From Dermanyssus gallinae (taxonomy: Eukaryota; Arthropoda; Arachnida; Mesostigmata; Dermanyssidae), in contig QVRM01006090.1 of NCBI GenBank assembly GCA_003439945.1, positions 62,001-126,000 on the forward strand: a stretch of DNA of 64,000 bases, given 5' to 3'. Positions 1 to 11,160 of this stretch are shown here, piece by piece (the first letter of the stretch is position 1; each line of letters begins with the position of its first letter). Position numbers and translations under genes: made by a program. Below the pieces are notes generated by a model. It did not search any database, was not told where the DNA came from, and was given only the letters and a program-made list of their open reading frames with translations.

Positions 1-888
1 GCTAGCTTGAACGACGCCGCCTGCTCGCGCATGACAACGGGATCAAACGGTTCTGAAACACAGCCACCCACACCCCTCTCGCCGCTGCTGTTCTTGCTGA
101 AAACGGGCCGCCCCTTTCCGGGCCGATGCTCTGTGGGATGGTCTGGATTTGGGTGCACAGAAGACACTACTATATACAGCAGAGATAGGGAGAAAGTGAG
201 AGCAGGTAGAAAGACAAAGGCGACGACGACGATGACAATGATAACAACAACAACGTTCTAAAGAATCAGGGTCCGTTTGCCGATGATGCGCTCCGACGGC
301 CTTGGGTGCAGGGCCCCTCCAAGTACCCCTTCGGCCTGGCCTGTCTTTAAGACGTATGCATGACGGGGTCGTGGTCGTAAACAACCACGACGACAACGAC
401 AACAACAACAGCCGTCTTTGGCAATATTATTTTCCATGATTCTTTTCGTTCCTTTGGTCGTTGTCATCGTCGTCGCCTTCGGGCTTATTTCTGATTTTGT
501 TCCTCCGTTTTCCTCCGTTTTGCATTTGGTATCTGTCACGTTTACATTCCTACTTCTGAAGCGAACTACCGTCAACGCCGCCGCTGCCGGGCCTAGTCTG
601 GTCTGGCTTGACCTGCTCGTGCCAAGGACGCACGCAATCATCGTATAGTGGCCTGTTTCTCTAGGGCCTTAGGGACCGGCAGACATTGTTGTGTCGTCCT
701 TCGGCGGCCAGACGCGGCCAGGCGAGACAAGGCGAACGAGGCGGTACGCACGTGCCTATATTTGTATGTATGTATGGCAACAACTATATGAGCTTTGACT
801 CTACCGCTAAGGCTTTTGTTTGTGTGTGTGTGTGCTGTGTCCTACTATTGTCAATGATGGTGTTGGCGACGATGATAAAGATGTCGTC
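1..888. other. Unassigned sequence
   Basis: Several short open frames exist on both strands, but none has a recognisable domain, and they overlap one another in different frames. Short CGA/ACA-type trinucleotide runs occur near 220-255 and 385-415, and a short TG run near 818-832. I see no gene here. Confidence 0.5.
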
Positions 889-1050
889 GATGATGAAGTT
901 GATCATTCAGATGATGTTAATGATGAAGTTGATCATTCTGATGATGTTAATGATGAAGTTGATCATTCTAATGATGTTAATGATGAAGTTGATCATTCTG
1001 ATGATGTTAATGATGAAGTTGATCATTCTGATGATGTTAATGATGAAGTT
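889..1050. repeat. 30-bp tandem minisatellite, about 5.4 copies
   Basis: Five consecutive 30-bp units occupy 901-1050, and a partial unit precedes them from 889. Units differ by only one or two bases. The period is a multiple of three, so the array stays open on the plus strand. In one frame it reads as an acidic decapeptide repeat (DHSDDVNDEV), in another as a Met/Leu/Ile-rich repeat. The acidic frame (about 820-1107) lacks any other recognisable domain. It may be a non-coding minisatellite or part of an exon encoding an acidic repeat protein; nothing around it decides. Confidence 0.9.
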
Positions 1051-1485
1051 GATGACGATGTCGACGACTTTGCTGATGGTATTCATGATGACAAATTATG
1101 TGTATAATGTGAATGATATAATCATTGATGCTGGCGAGCAGCCCGCGTGCGGTTCCGGGGAGCTGCCTCTTTCCGAGAGCATGCGTGTTGACACGAAGAC
1201 ACACGATATTAGCATACACAAAAGGAAAGGAGCAAGGAGATAGAGGGCAGGATAAATAGAAGGGGGAGAAGTAACAGGGAGAAAAAGTGCTAGACAAAGA
1301 GGCCCTGTACACCTCTGCGGACCACTCTGTATAAACCATTCTGTGTCGACATTTATCGAACGGTTTCGAAATCTCCTGTGCATACAAAGTATACCAACAA
1401 TGTAGTTGCACGGCGTGTGTAGCCTAGTGCAATAGTATATAGGGCGCAGGGGGCGGTAGCATTAGTGGACATGGTAAGACTTCTA

Positions 1486-1625
1486 GGGCGTTACCAACAG
1501 CCCTTGTGCCAGGGCCTGGTTCTCAGCAGTATGGTTTATCAGCTGCCCTTAAAGACAAATGCTTAAATAATATTTGATTAATACCAAGGATTGAACCGAC
1601 GATTAATATATGGGCGTAGAGGGAC
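1486..1625 (-). mobile_element. Degenerate SINE family A copy (minus)
   Basis: Reverse-strand similarity to the better copies at 6.4 and 39 kb. Matching blocks are the conserved internal segment around 1523-1545 (CAGCAGTATGGTTTATCA) and a B-box-like stretch around 1588-1600 (GGATTGAACCGAC, the complement of a GGTTCGANCC-type box). It is strongly diverged, so the borders are approximate. Confidence 0.55.
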
Positions 1626-1797
1626 TTATATGTGCAAGTCATAGGCGTGCATTCTCAGAGAACATTTCAACTAGCTTGTTGACAAAGCACCATAAGAAAA
1701 ACTATGTTGGTACGATTAAACAGATAAAATCATCACTGATTTATTGCTGAAATATTGCTTACGGTTCTGAGAAGACGTTCAGTTGAGTGCAATACTG

Positions 1798-1890
1798 TGG
1801 TAGCGTAGTCTAAATCGCTAGCAGTATACTCGTCATGGTTGCCCTCTACAAGGGTGTCGCCGACATTCGAAGCGTCATCACTAACAGCGC
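1798..1890 (+). mobile_element. Degenerate SINE family A head
   Basis: This is the tRNA-like 5' part of SINE A. It resembles the head of the 39-kb copy from TGGTAGCGTAGTCTA through the GTCATGGTTG block to AGGGTGTCGCCG, after which similarity fades. The A-box region is recognisable and the B box is mutated. It lies close to and opposite the 1.49-kb copy, so the two could be remnants of one rearranged insertion. Confidence 0.45.
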
Positions 1891-4800
1891 TTGGCCATAG
1901 CAAGCTGCCCTAAAAGTATGCACTATGGTAAAATAGGTAATGCCCTTTCTGCAAACATTATGTGATTCAAGTAAATGTCTGATAAACAATCCGTCCTAAG
2001 GTTATGTCTGTTTATATTAGATTAAGCCGAGACTATGAGAAAGTTGTGAAAAATGCCGTGAAGGAACTCGATGGACAAAACCAATACAGTCTTCTAATTC
2101 CATAGTTTTTGAATCCAAACATTATTTCTAAATTATATAGTTCTTTAATCCAAACTGTTTCTAACGTAATGTATATAGTTCTTGAACCTAATCTGCGTTT
2201 AAATTCAAGAACTAAAAAAATTGTGTCACATCTCCCACTTAGGTACTCAGATAACATTTCAGAGTATCCGATACTCTCTAGGACTTTCAATGGACGTTGC
2301 CATCTCTTCAACGTATGCATCGTGGCCACCGTTTTTTCGGTGTCCAGGTGATATGGCCTCACCTATTGAAGTTAAACTCTAGGGTCATTGAGCAATTCAA
2401 GGCTATTTCTGGAGAAAAAAAGGACGCTAAGAGAGGGCACCACACTGGTCTCTCCGCGATTCGAAGACTTACGAAATGTAGTCACTGTGATTATTGTATC
2501 ATTAGTATTGTCCTTTCTCCGTACGCTAGCAGAGACGTTACACGTGACATTCAGCATTACATTCGACAAATCATGAGCCACCTACTAGTCAGATATCGGC
2601 GTTTCAAAAATGTTCACGTGAGCGGATATATAAGCCGAATGCAGACTACATAGTGCAATAGCAGAAACGACCGCTTTTCTCCGCGGCATCTGGACCTGAC
2701 TGTTAGCTGGGTGTAGGAGAAACGGATGACCGAATATTCGAAATTTTCTAATATAATATGGGCGCGTGGCGTCGTGCGCTGACTCGACGCATCCCCGCCC
2801 GAGAATGCATTCCTCTCTATTCTGCCGGCGGGTAAAGCTTGGCATAGCTACACAGAGCGAGCGAGCGAGAGGCTCGCGGGTGGCATACGAGAGAGATGGC
2901 TGTGATTTGAAGCGGTACAATGGCACGATCGGGTTTGATGCGATTCGTTCACTCGAGTTGCTATCATTTGTGCGATAAATTCATTTGCGCGATTGAATGC
3001 AATACAATTCAACGCGTTTTGTGGTTTCAGTCAGCCGCTGACGGGTTTAGCCGGTTCTCGCTAGCTTGGCGAAGAGGCACCACAATAATGGGGAGGCACT
3101 ACTACAAACTATGATGCACGGGTCATCAGGTATATTTTTTAACACTCACCCTTTGGTCATAGATACCAGATGGCTAAAGATCGGCATAGGCTCGTAAAGG
3201 GTCCAGTCAGTGTAGAGTGGTTGTTGTTGTTGTTTTTGTTGATTAGACATTGAGCCGCCTACAAAACAGGCCACGGTGATCGTCGTTAAATTACATTATT
3301 TTTGCCATTTCAACCGTCCTGCAAAGTTACACGCAACACATACATAGAGCTGGAAAGATTTCAAATAGACGTAGGTTGCGATTGTAGCTGTATTCGGGCA
3401 ATACTCATTAGCCAATAATGTACTCGATCATGCTCTGCTCGCCCGCATGATGGGTAGGCTCGCTGTTGAATCGGCCCGGCAATAGGGTCTGAGAACAAAA
3501 AACAAAAATAAAGGAAATCCACGCAATACGTACAGGCTGTGTACAGAATGCATCTAAATTTACATTCATCTCCTAATTCGAATGCCAGGCATTAAGCGGA
3601 GCTGTTCTTTAAAAGGTGAAATTCTAATTCTTTTCGGATTTTCAAATAGCCAAAGGTGTAAATTACTCTCGCATGTCTGCCACTTCCAGTACCAGCAGAA
3701 CGTCCATATATAGCAGAACCCCATTGAAGCCTCAAAGGCCGCTGCTTGCTATTACCAAAGAAGTACAACTGTAGGCTGCAAGACAGAGGGCGGGCTTCAC
3801 ACAAAGTACAACCTCCACAAAGAGCTTATATGATTTGTTTCTAAATGCGACATCTTTTAAAAAGACGCCGACCTGTCTGGTCTGCGCCGGGGGGTAAAAA
3901 ATGTTTATCCAACTCGCAAGCAGGCTCAAGTGCCCAGGACATTCGATGTTGTTACACCTCTCGACGAGACGCGGACGGATTGTTTGTTTGTATGCCTCCA
4001 GACGTTGAGTGAGGTTTCTCGGTCTTCTTTCGTCGGCAGTCGTCTACTTCAACGATTGTCGGCCTGCTTCGAAGCGACGAAAAGAAACCGGCCGGTCTCA
4101 CCCTTATGTCCCTCTGAGAGAGTGAAGGAAGGCGCTTGTTTAGGATGTGACGATCACTGACACTCGCGTCCCCTCGAACCTGGGGGCTAATGCATCCGCC
4201 GCCGCCGCCACCGCCGGCTACGCGACGGCTACGCAAAGCTAAACGACTCAATTCTAACACATATGCCCAGTTTGCCCATTGTCACTTAAGCCGCCTGCTA
4301 AAACGAAAACGAAACAGCCTTTCGTTCTTTGCACCCCGCACCACACCTACTACACCCACCCCACTCTCCCCCACCAGGCTGAGCCGCCAGCTAATTAGGG
4401 CGTTGTTACGACTCGAGTAATGAACAGCAGCTAAGTGTTTTCTATCGTCGAGTGGAGAGGCTGCCGTCGTGCAGACCTCTATGACATCTAAGTATGGACG
4501 ATCTTGATCAAGTTGGGTGAGATTTGTTTGAGGTCTGTTGAAGTCTCATGTCTGCACAACATCGGAAAACATCGGAAGAGTGACTTAAGTTCGGAAAGCA
4601 CATTAAACAAACGAAATCGAGCGGTGAACACTGTTTTCTGCAAATGTCATCTCAGACCTACTGCTGTACTGGACTGGCATTTTGTAAGCGTCCTTCGAGC
4701 CGCCTAGACGACGGCGCTCGGTTTTCATCCAACCACGACGTATACCGCAAATATCATCGTCCTGCTCTACTTGCATACCCCGTACTTGATTTAGCCTTGA

Positions 4801-5890
4801 TGATGGTCAGTCTTTCAGAGACTAGACAATAAATGATGTTGTGTTTGTATCGTGCATAACGGGAAGCACGAAAATGGCTAGAAGGTAATAACGGAAGTAC
4901 ATTCGTCCATCAATACATTGATTCAGACCTTATTCAATCGACTAGGCTGACATTGCTGTGCATACTGCAGTTCTGACGACCCTGTGTGCAGAAGAACGAG
5001 ACTGCAGTATAAGAAAATAACTGTGCTGCGCGTTAGAAAATGTAAATTTGTGTAAAAGCTATGTAGTAATTTGACTTTTTTACTATATTACTTCATTGGG
5101 AACCACTTGATGGCATTACCTTGGTTCTTGGCAACCTCCCTACCTCACGTTACATGCAGAGCATGACGAAGCTTAAGTATTTTACTCCTAAACACCCGTG
5201 AAGTTCCCTTTTGTTAGCTAGACTGCCAAACCAGAGACGGGAATAGTTAGGTTAATGATCCCCAAAATGGCCATCGAAATGTCAGGGCCTGACAGACAGA
5301 CGCAGCTATGTGAACTTTTGCTTTACTTGAGACTCAAGTCAAAAGCATCACTCGTATGAGACACACCATTATCGCGTTCTCAAATCACTCAGCACACAGA
5401 CCGATTTCTCCGCCAGCGCATTAACCAGGCTGCAGGTGCCGCGCGCCAGCTCTTTTGATATGGACACGGTGCAGCGGTCATGCTATTCTCGACCTGCACG
5501 AAAGGCGACCAGTATTTCGCATGAGGCAAACATGGCGTGCACAAGATTATCGAGTTCAAGGTTCACAAACTCAAACACACGCCAAGCTTGCCTTGCCCAC
5601 AGCATTCACTCAGCTTTCCAACACAGGTAGACAAGCGCCAGACTCTAGAACGCATGCGCTTCTACTCGAAAGCCTCACGTTATTGTGTGCTTAGTATTGT
5701 ACACTACTCTAAACGGGCATGCCGGGCTCAGAAGAGTCTACTATTGGATCTCGCACTGTACCACTCCTCTTCTATCAATAATTAGAGACGCACATTGTGG
5801 TACCGAGAAGAAGCTTCAAACTGGAGTCGAACATTGTTCATGTCCGAGATGAGCAAGGCTAACTTCTAATTCTATAGATAAACGACGATA
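1891..5890. other. Unassigned 4-kb stretch
   Basis: Only short unsupported open frames are visible. Minor simple sequence: a GTT-rich run near 3221-3240, GAGC repeats near 2857-2870 and a CCG-rich stretch near 4195-4215. No reverse transcriptase, transposase, tRNA-like boxes or splice-consistent host exon could be recognised. Confidence 0.45.
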
Positions 5891-5903
5891 ATGCTATATA
5901 TAT

Positions 5904-5907
<4 letters not shown>

Positions 5908-5944
<37 letters not shown>
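5908..5944. repeat. (TA)n microsatellite
   Basis: Uninterrupted alternating AT, preceded by an interrupted TA stretch from about 5895. Open frames across it (YIYIYI) are artefacts of the dinucleotide. Confidence 0.95.
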
Positions 5945-5947
<3 letters not shown>

Positions 5948-6382
5948 GCCCACCTTGCGGAGACTAGCAAATTAAGAAAATACTCATCAATCGGGTATCC
6001 CCACAAATTCTGCCCTCTCGCGTTTGAAACCCTGGGTGCTCCTGGCGTTTGGACCAAGCAGCTGATCCGCAAAGTTTGGCACCTTGTTAAACCTGTCATC
6101 CGGTGATAACAGGTCGTCGTCCTTTTTCAAACAACGTCTGGATCTTGATATACAACGTGGAAACGCTGCCTCCGTTCGGGGCACACTTCTGAGGTGGTGT
6201 CGGCCTGACCTCATCGAAATGTACACGTGACAGCCAAAATACGCGCCCACTAGGCATATTGGCTTAGCTAATCCATCGTGATACGTGTAACATATACATA
6301 ATGTATTACATTGCAAATAAACTTATATATATATATATATAATTTTATATCCTCAGTTCATGATTCTCAACATTCTCGCTAT

Positions 6383-6647
6383 ACTGGCAGCGTGGTTCAG
6401 GGGACTAGTGCTAGTCATGGTCATCATCTACCGGGGTGTCGCCGGTTCGATCCCTGTTGTAGATCGAATTTTCTTTGAGCCATGCTCATTGAAAATAGAT
6501 GATAAACCATACCGCTGAAAGTAAGGGGCCATGCTGCCACAAAGACTGTTGGGGAAACCCTAGATATCCCAACATGCCCGGCCTTCGGTGTATTGGCAAT
6601 ACACCTCACGGTGAGTTTCAGGCTCGTAGGAGACGGACAATAGTCTA
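6383..6647 (+). mobile_element. SINE family A, near-complete copy with target-site duplication
   Basis: A tRNA-derived head carries an A-box-like TGGCAGCGTGGTTCAG and a B box GGTTCGATCCC at about 6447-6457. A tRNA-unrelated body follows, shared with the copies at 39.0 kb (plus) and 43.5 kb (minus), including the block TGCCACAAAGACTGTTGGGG. The element is flanked by a 14-bp direct repeat with one mismatch: AACATTCTCGCTAT at 6369-6382 and AACATTCTCGCCAT at 6648-6661. This sets both borders at about 265 bp. Such elements are copied by RNA polymerase III and mobilised by a LINE in trans. Confidence 0.85.
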
Positions 6648-6661
6648 AACATTCTCGCCAT

Positions 6662-7468
6662 GCGCCCGGAAAACATGTTGCTGACACGGTCAGATCGTGC
6701 AATTGTTTTTGACGATACGGATGGAGTGCTATGCAGAAAATTGTTGCAACTATTAAAATGAGATAGAATTTTACTAGATTAGGACATCCGTGTTTAAAAC
6801 ACTATTAAATCTGCTCTCGAGCGCCGTTCTGAAATAAGTTCTAAGTTAGGACTGCCACGCTCTATCTCACATCTCATCGCAACCCGCCAAAGAAATTTGG
6901 ACTGGAGATGCTTCTTCATATACGGCCGCCAGATTTTACAGCTATAAGTGAATTTAGAAACTACACAAATATCATAGAATGACAGACAGATAGTTGTGAA
7001 CAAAAAAAATAAATAAAACAACGAAATATCAAATTACATATACAGTTAGCATATTAAAGTTTGTGTGATGTAAACGTTAAAATCTAGTTCTGCTTTTACT
7101 CTTGCCCCACGAAATGTCAAATATAGTTTACTATAGGTATCTCTTTCCCATCAAGTTTGTAAGCCCGGTCCTCCTTTAAACGCACAGCAGCGCATTGAGA
7201 TATTACCATATCATTTTTGGTGCACAAATCGGATACCAAGTCAATTGTTTTCTGTATGACTTCCCTCTCGCTCTCTGTGCCAGATGGCCTATATAGTTTA
7301 AAAGCATCCGCGTAGACTTTGCTTAAATGTTATCTGTGGTATAGTGGTATTGTCTACATATAAATCAATTGATTACATGTTGTAGATGGTTTACTATGTC
7401 AAACGAAAATCCTAGAAGATTTTGGAAAATTAATTCGAATTGCTTTTATAATATATAGAGACTTTTTG

Positions 7469-7473
<5 letters not shown>
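6662..7473. other. Unassigned sequence
   Basis: AT-rich DNA between the SINE A copy and the AT palindrome. No recognisable coding or structural signal. Confidence 0.45.
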
Positions 7474-7528
<55 letters not shown>

Positions 7529-7640
7529 TATATTTGTTTTTGTTTTATTTATATATATTTTTTAATACAAAGTTTATAAATAAATATAATATATTTATTT
7601 ATAAACTTTGTATTATTAAAATATATATAAATAAAACAAA

Positions 7641-7680
<40 letters not shown>

Positions 7681-7735
7681 ATACAAAGTTTATAAATAAA
7701 TATAATATATTTATTTTATAATATGTAACGAAATA
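7474..7735. repeat. AT-rich palindrome with flanking (TA)n tracts
   Basis: Arms 7564-7586 and 7592-7614 are perfect 23-bp complements around a 5-base centre. Beyond a one-base length difference, complementarity continues outward through a TATATATAAATAAAAC segment and a CAAAAACAAATATA-type segment into (TA)n on both sides (7474-7523 and 7648-7673). A third copy of the inner arm lies at about 7681-7716. The whole could fold into a very long hairpin. No coding capacity. It may be a palindromic MITE-like element or the product of a break-repair inversion. Confidence 0.85.
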
Positions 7736-7739
7736 TAAT

Positions 7740-8852
7740 TAAAGTAGACATAATGTTTCCATTGAATGGTCACTGAGCAGCCTCAAATAATACCCCTTAG
7801 TAGATAAGTTATGCAAGACACGGAGAAGCAAGGCCTCAGGAGGAATGAGATCCAGTGAGCTCAGCACAACCCCAAGCCTGCCTTAAGCGAATGTTAACTT
7901 CTCGACCCAGCGTAAGACCTGACCTTCTTTACCTGCGGAAGTGGGATCAGACATTCTAGGGACACCCTGTGTACTCCTTGGATAAAGAAACAAGAGCATC
8001 ACCCTCGCAAGAAAGACGTGAAATGCTTGTCCAAAAGAGTAAAGGACACTTAACATTTTATCAAATCGAACTCACTTGCAAAGTACGATTGTATTTAGGA
8101 ATGATAGTCGTACACCTGCTTTCGCCAGAAAAATATGTTGACGTTTCACTCAATGTCCCGACAGGACAAAGATGGGTCCTCCGTATTAGTGATAGTTTGA
8201 TGCCTTGACCATTGAAAATGATGTCTTTGGAGCGCTTGACTTAATTAAAGAGACAGCGATGGATTGTGACACACCGCCAGGTAAAGAGAACACCTTATGA
8301 TTTTAGAAATATGCTAGAAAATACAGAGAGCACGTTAGATAAAAAAAAACATGATTGTATACAAGAAAATGTAACAAGCTGTGCCTACGAGGATGAGGCA
8401 ACATCTGTCGCAAGCTGCCACCTGAACACAAAACTAAAACGCGATACTGACATCGACCATCTAGCGCCTGGGTGGATGCAGGAATTATTGTATGACGTAC
8501 CCCAGAGGTTGAACTACTCAAAGGATGATGCTGCTGCTAAACAGAATCACATCCCATAAATTTTACTTGACAGTTCATTGACCTATAAAACATGCTTAAT
8601 AATATAAAGTTTGCTGACGGAAACCATAAGCACCGTTTGGGGCGCAAACGAAGGAAGGAGCGCTTTTCTGGATCATCCGATAATATGACGAAATGTTTAC
8701 TGAAGTTCAACTTGTTTACTGTGAAGGCATGGACTTAATATGGTTCAGCCAAAGCAAATTGCTTCACAATGATAACATGCTGATTGTTCAAGGGGACAGT
8801 TATAGATATGAAGAAATTGTCTTGACGGAGTACCCACGATAGAGATGCCCGA
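7740..8852. other. Unassigned sequence with short open frames
   Basis: The longest open frames are 79 codons (7969-8208) and 97 codons (8266-8559), both plus strand. The second is hydrophilic and lacks a recognisable domain. Nothing distinguishes either from chance, so I do not call a gene. Confidence 0.35.
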
Positions 8853-8917
8853 TGTCACCTTCCCTGGGCAACCATACTAGCTGTAGCAGCAAGCATGGTT
8901 GCCCAGGGTAGGTGGCA
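8853..8917 (+). ncRNA. Candidate microRNA-like hairpin
   Basis: Two 25-nt arms, 8853-8877 and 8893-8917, flank a 15-nt loop. By eye 23 of 25 positions pair, one as G:U, with a single internal U:U mismatch and one mismatch next to the loop. The stem is GC-balanced, unlike the AT-rich surroundings. Size and loop suit a metazoan pre-miRNA. The same shape also suits a tiny palindromic transposon relic or a chance inversion. I recognise no known miRNA seed, and orientation is arbitrary. Confidence 0.4.
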
Positions 8918-9623
8918 ATGCAAAATAAACGCGGACCGCAATATGGTATTACTAGGTTATCAAACATTTATCTGCCTCACCGAAGAGAGCGATCAGGGTC
9001 ATCATGAAAAACGAAACCAAAACTATCAGCAAAGACAACTAATGAAGCTTTACCAATGAGGTTCCCTTTAGTCACTGCGACTACTTCGAGATGTATTATT
9101 CGTTTGACACTCTAAATATACATTACGTTTTTATATCAGGGGCGCTTAGAGCGGCAGTATACGCTAGCATGTGAGATATATTGTATTTAATTTTTAAGAC
9201 GTTTTTTAATTCTGGACTATCATTCCTACGCTACGGGTCTAAAAGGGATTAAGACATATCTTCAATACACCGACGGTCGTACATGTTGGATATTCAGGGT
9301 ATCCCCAACAGATTTAATGGCGGCATGGTTGTCGGGGTTGGCCGTATCACTATCTTCTCAAGATAACTTTACCTGGCCAATCTAACTTGCCAATGAATCT
9401 GCTCGTCTTGATGCGGTGGTTAGTTTTGCATCCGAGACAAATTTGGCGAATCTTATTACCATACGCCAGCCACTAATGGTCTTTGAGAAGCGCTTCTACA
9501 AAGGGATTGTCATGTCAAAGGAGTTACCAGTCCTAGATTCCGAAACAGTAGCTCCCGCTTGATATTGAAAAAGGCACATGCTCGATGTAACAGTGTTTTA
9601 TATCAGCCTATTTTGAGTTACAC
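8918..9623. other. Unassigned sequence
   Basis: No recognisable gene or repeat; only short random open frames. Confidence 0.4.
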
Positions 9624-9634
9624 ATACGTTCTAA

Positions 9635-9773
9635 TGCTAAAGTAATACCGAACCTGGGGGTTGGGGAGGAATCCGGGTTTAGTGGGTTTGCGAGTCTCAC
9701 ACTAGTCACGCAGGCTCAGGTAGTGGCGAATGTGCATCATGCATTTCCAAAACCTCCCAGAACAAAAAAAAAA
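9635..9773 (+). mobile_element. 5'-truncated R1-like retrotransposon 3' end with poly(A) and TSD
   Basis: The 139-bp insert matches, on the opposite strand, the 3' untranslated region that follows the R1-like frame at 17 kb. The match runs from TGCTAAAGTAATACCGA through the shared block TTTGCGAGTCTCACAC to GTGCATCATGCATT and CTCCCAGAAC. It ends in an A-tract at about 9763-9773. Perfect 11-bp direct repeats ATACGTTCTAA at 9624-9634 and 9774-9784 flank it. This is the classic signature of target-primed reverse transcription with severe 5' truncation, so it contains no coding sequence. Confidence 0.85.
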
Positions 9774-9784
9774 ATACGTTCTAA

Positions 9785-10475
9785 GGGGGGTCAGCTTTAT
9801 CAATGAGGTGTAGGTTTCGCTGAAACCAGCCACCGTGGTTAACCGCGTTCAAGGCTGTACTATTTATAAGATCAGAGAGTGTTTATTTTCTCCAATATCC
9901 AGGGTGGCTCGGCTGGGTTCCTTGCCGTTGCTGTTTCCACTTGCTTATGTTATCTGTTTTGCTGACCCTTTAGTGACCCCTCCGTCCGGGGGTTAATTAA
10001 CGGGCATCTTAAAACTAGTTATTTTTTTGCCATGCAACTTGTCCGAGCGATGCTGAGCGCTATAAAAATATTCTTATTAGAGATTATTCGGGCCTCGTTG
10101 AGAAGGCGGCGTGGGTTAGCCAGGTAGCCGTGCTCTCCCATAAGGGTGCGGCATGTAGCATGATGCTATTTACTGTTGATTATATTTGTTTTACTATTTT
10201 GCTTAAGCTTTATCCGCCAAGGTTCCGTTGGCCGCTCTCCCAAGAAAATTCTTGTGAAGGTTGGTAACGATTAGTGCCATCTTCAAGTTATATTCTGTAG
10301 GGTTGGTCCTAGTACGGACCCTTAGAGGACCCCGGCTGTAACAGGAAAGTCCATCCCTTCGTGGGCAGATTCTTAGTCTTTTAGGTACGATGCTATAATA
10401 CGTCGTAAATAGGGGGACACTCCTCTTTCTGTAAATGCGTGAAAAAACTTTAAAGCGACTTTTCTCGGACCCACT

Positions 10476-10478
<3 letters not shown>
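9785..10478. other. Unassigned sequence
   Basis: No supported gene. A run of T near 10021 and scattered short frames only. Confidence 0.4.

Positions 10479-10541
<63 letters not shown>
10479..10541. repeat. (TA)n microsatellite
   Basis: About 63 bp of uninterrupted alternating AT. Confidence 0.97.
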
Positions 10542-10544
<3 letters not shown>

Positions 10545-10934
10545 ATACATATCTATTGTCTAATTAGAATTAGACAAAGTTAGAAAAATAAATACCTTCA
10601 TTAGAAACTTTATAGGAATAATCGCCAATATTGTTTAACAACGTGTTCCATCATTTCGGCAAAAAATGAAGTGGTGATACCACTGAATAAAATGCGTTAT
10701 AAGGGGTCAAATGTTAAAAACTGAGGCCCATTCGTTGCGTTTTGCAATCAGAGTTACGATGTTTCGGCACCAGGCACACACTTCATTGCGCTGCAGACGT
10801 TGGCCGATGCTTGATTCCGTTTCTTCACTCCGAGTCACTGCCGTGAAGATTTGAAACGAGTCGTTACCCCTCGATTACGTTTATGAAGTTCCTTAACAGC
10901 AGCAACAACACGTTCAGTGTCGATTACGGACGTC

Positions 10935-11070
10935 GTTGGCTTGACGTGGTCTAGGCAGATGCAGTCCTTGAACGCTCTGCTCTGAGTTCGAACCCTGAGT
11001 GATGGGGGCGCTGCTGACCGTCGCTTTTTCAGTTATGACACTGTCACACGTGCCGACTTTTCATTCGGGC
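10935..11070 (+). mobile_element. Possible tRNA-derived SINE fragment, separate family
   Basis: A-box-like TGGCTTGACGTGGTCTAGG at about 10937 and B-box-like GAGTTCGAACCCTGAG at about 10984-10999 have tRNA-like spacing. The sequence does not align well with SINE families A, B or C. Only one copy is seen in the window, so it could instead be a decayed tRNA pseudogene. Confidence 0.35.
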
Positions 11071-11113
11071 AAACCGTGTTGTGTGTATAAACTCATATAC
11101 GCGTGCTCGCGCC

Positions 11114-11160
11114 TATATATATATATATATTTATATAAATGTATATATATATATATATAC
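11114..11160. repeat. Interrupted (TA)n microsatellite
   Basis: TA repeats interrupted by TTATATAAATG in the middle. Confidence 0.9.

Noticed and set aside
686..1243. 185-codon frame as a host gene
   Set aside because: Most of it is the 30-bp minisatellite read in a Met/Leu/Ile frame. No domain or conserved flank.
10203..10550. 115-codon minus frame
   Set aside because: Starts inside a TA microsatellite (YIYIYI translation). No recognisable sequence beyond it. The same applies to frames at 23754-24179, 31137-31698 and 63024-63339.
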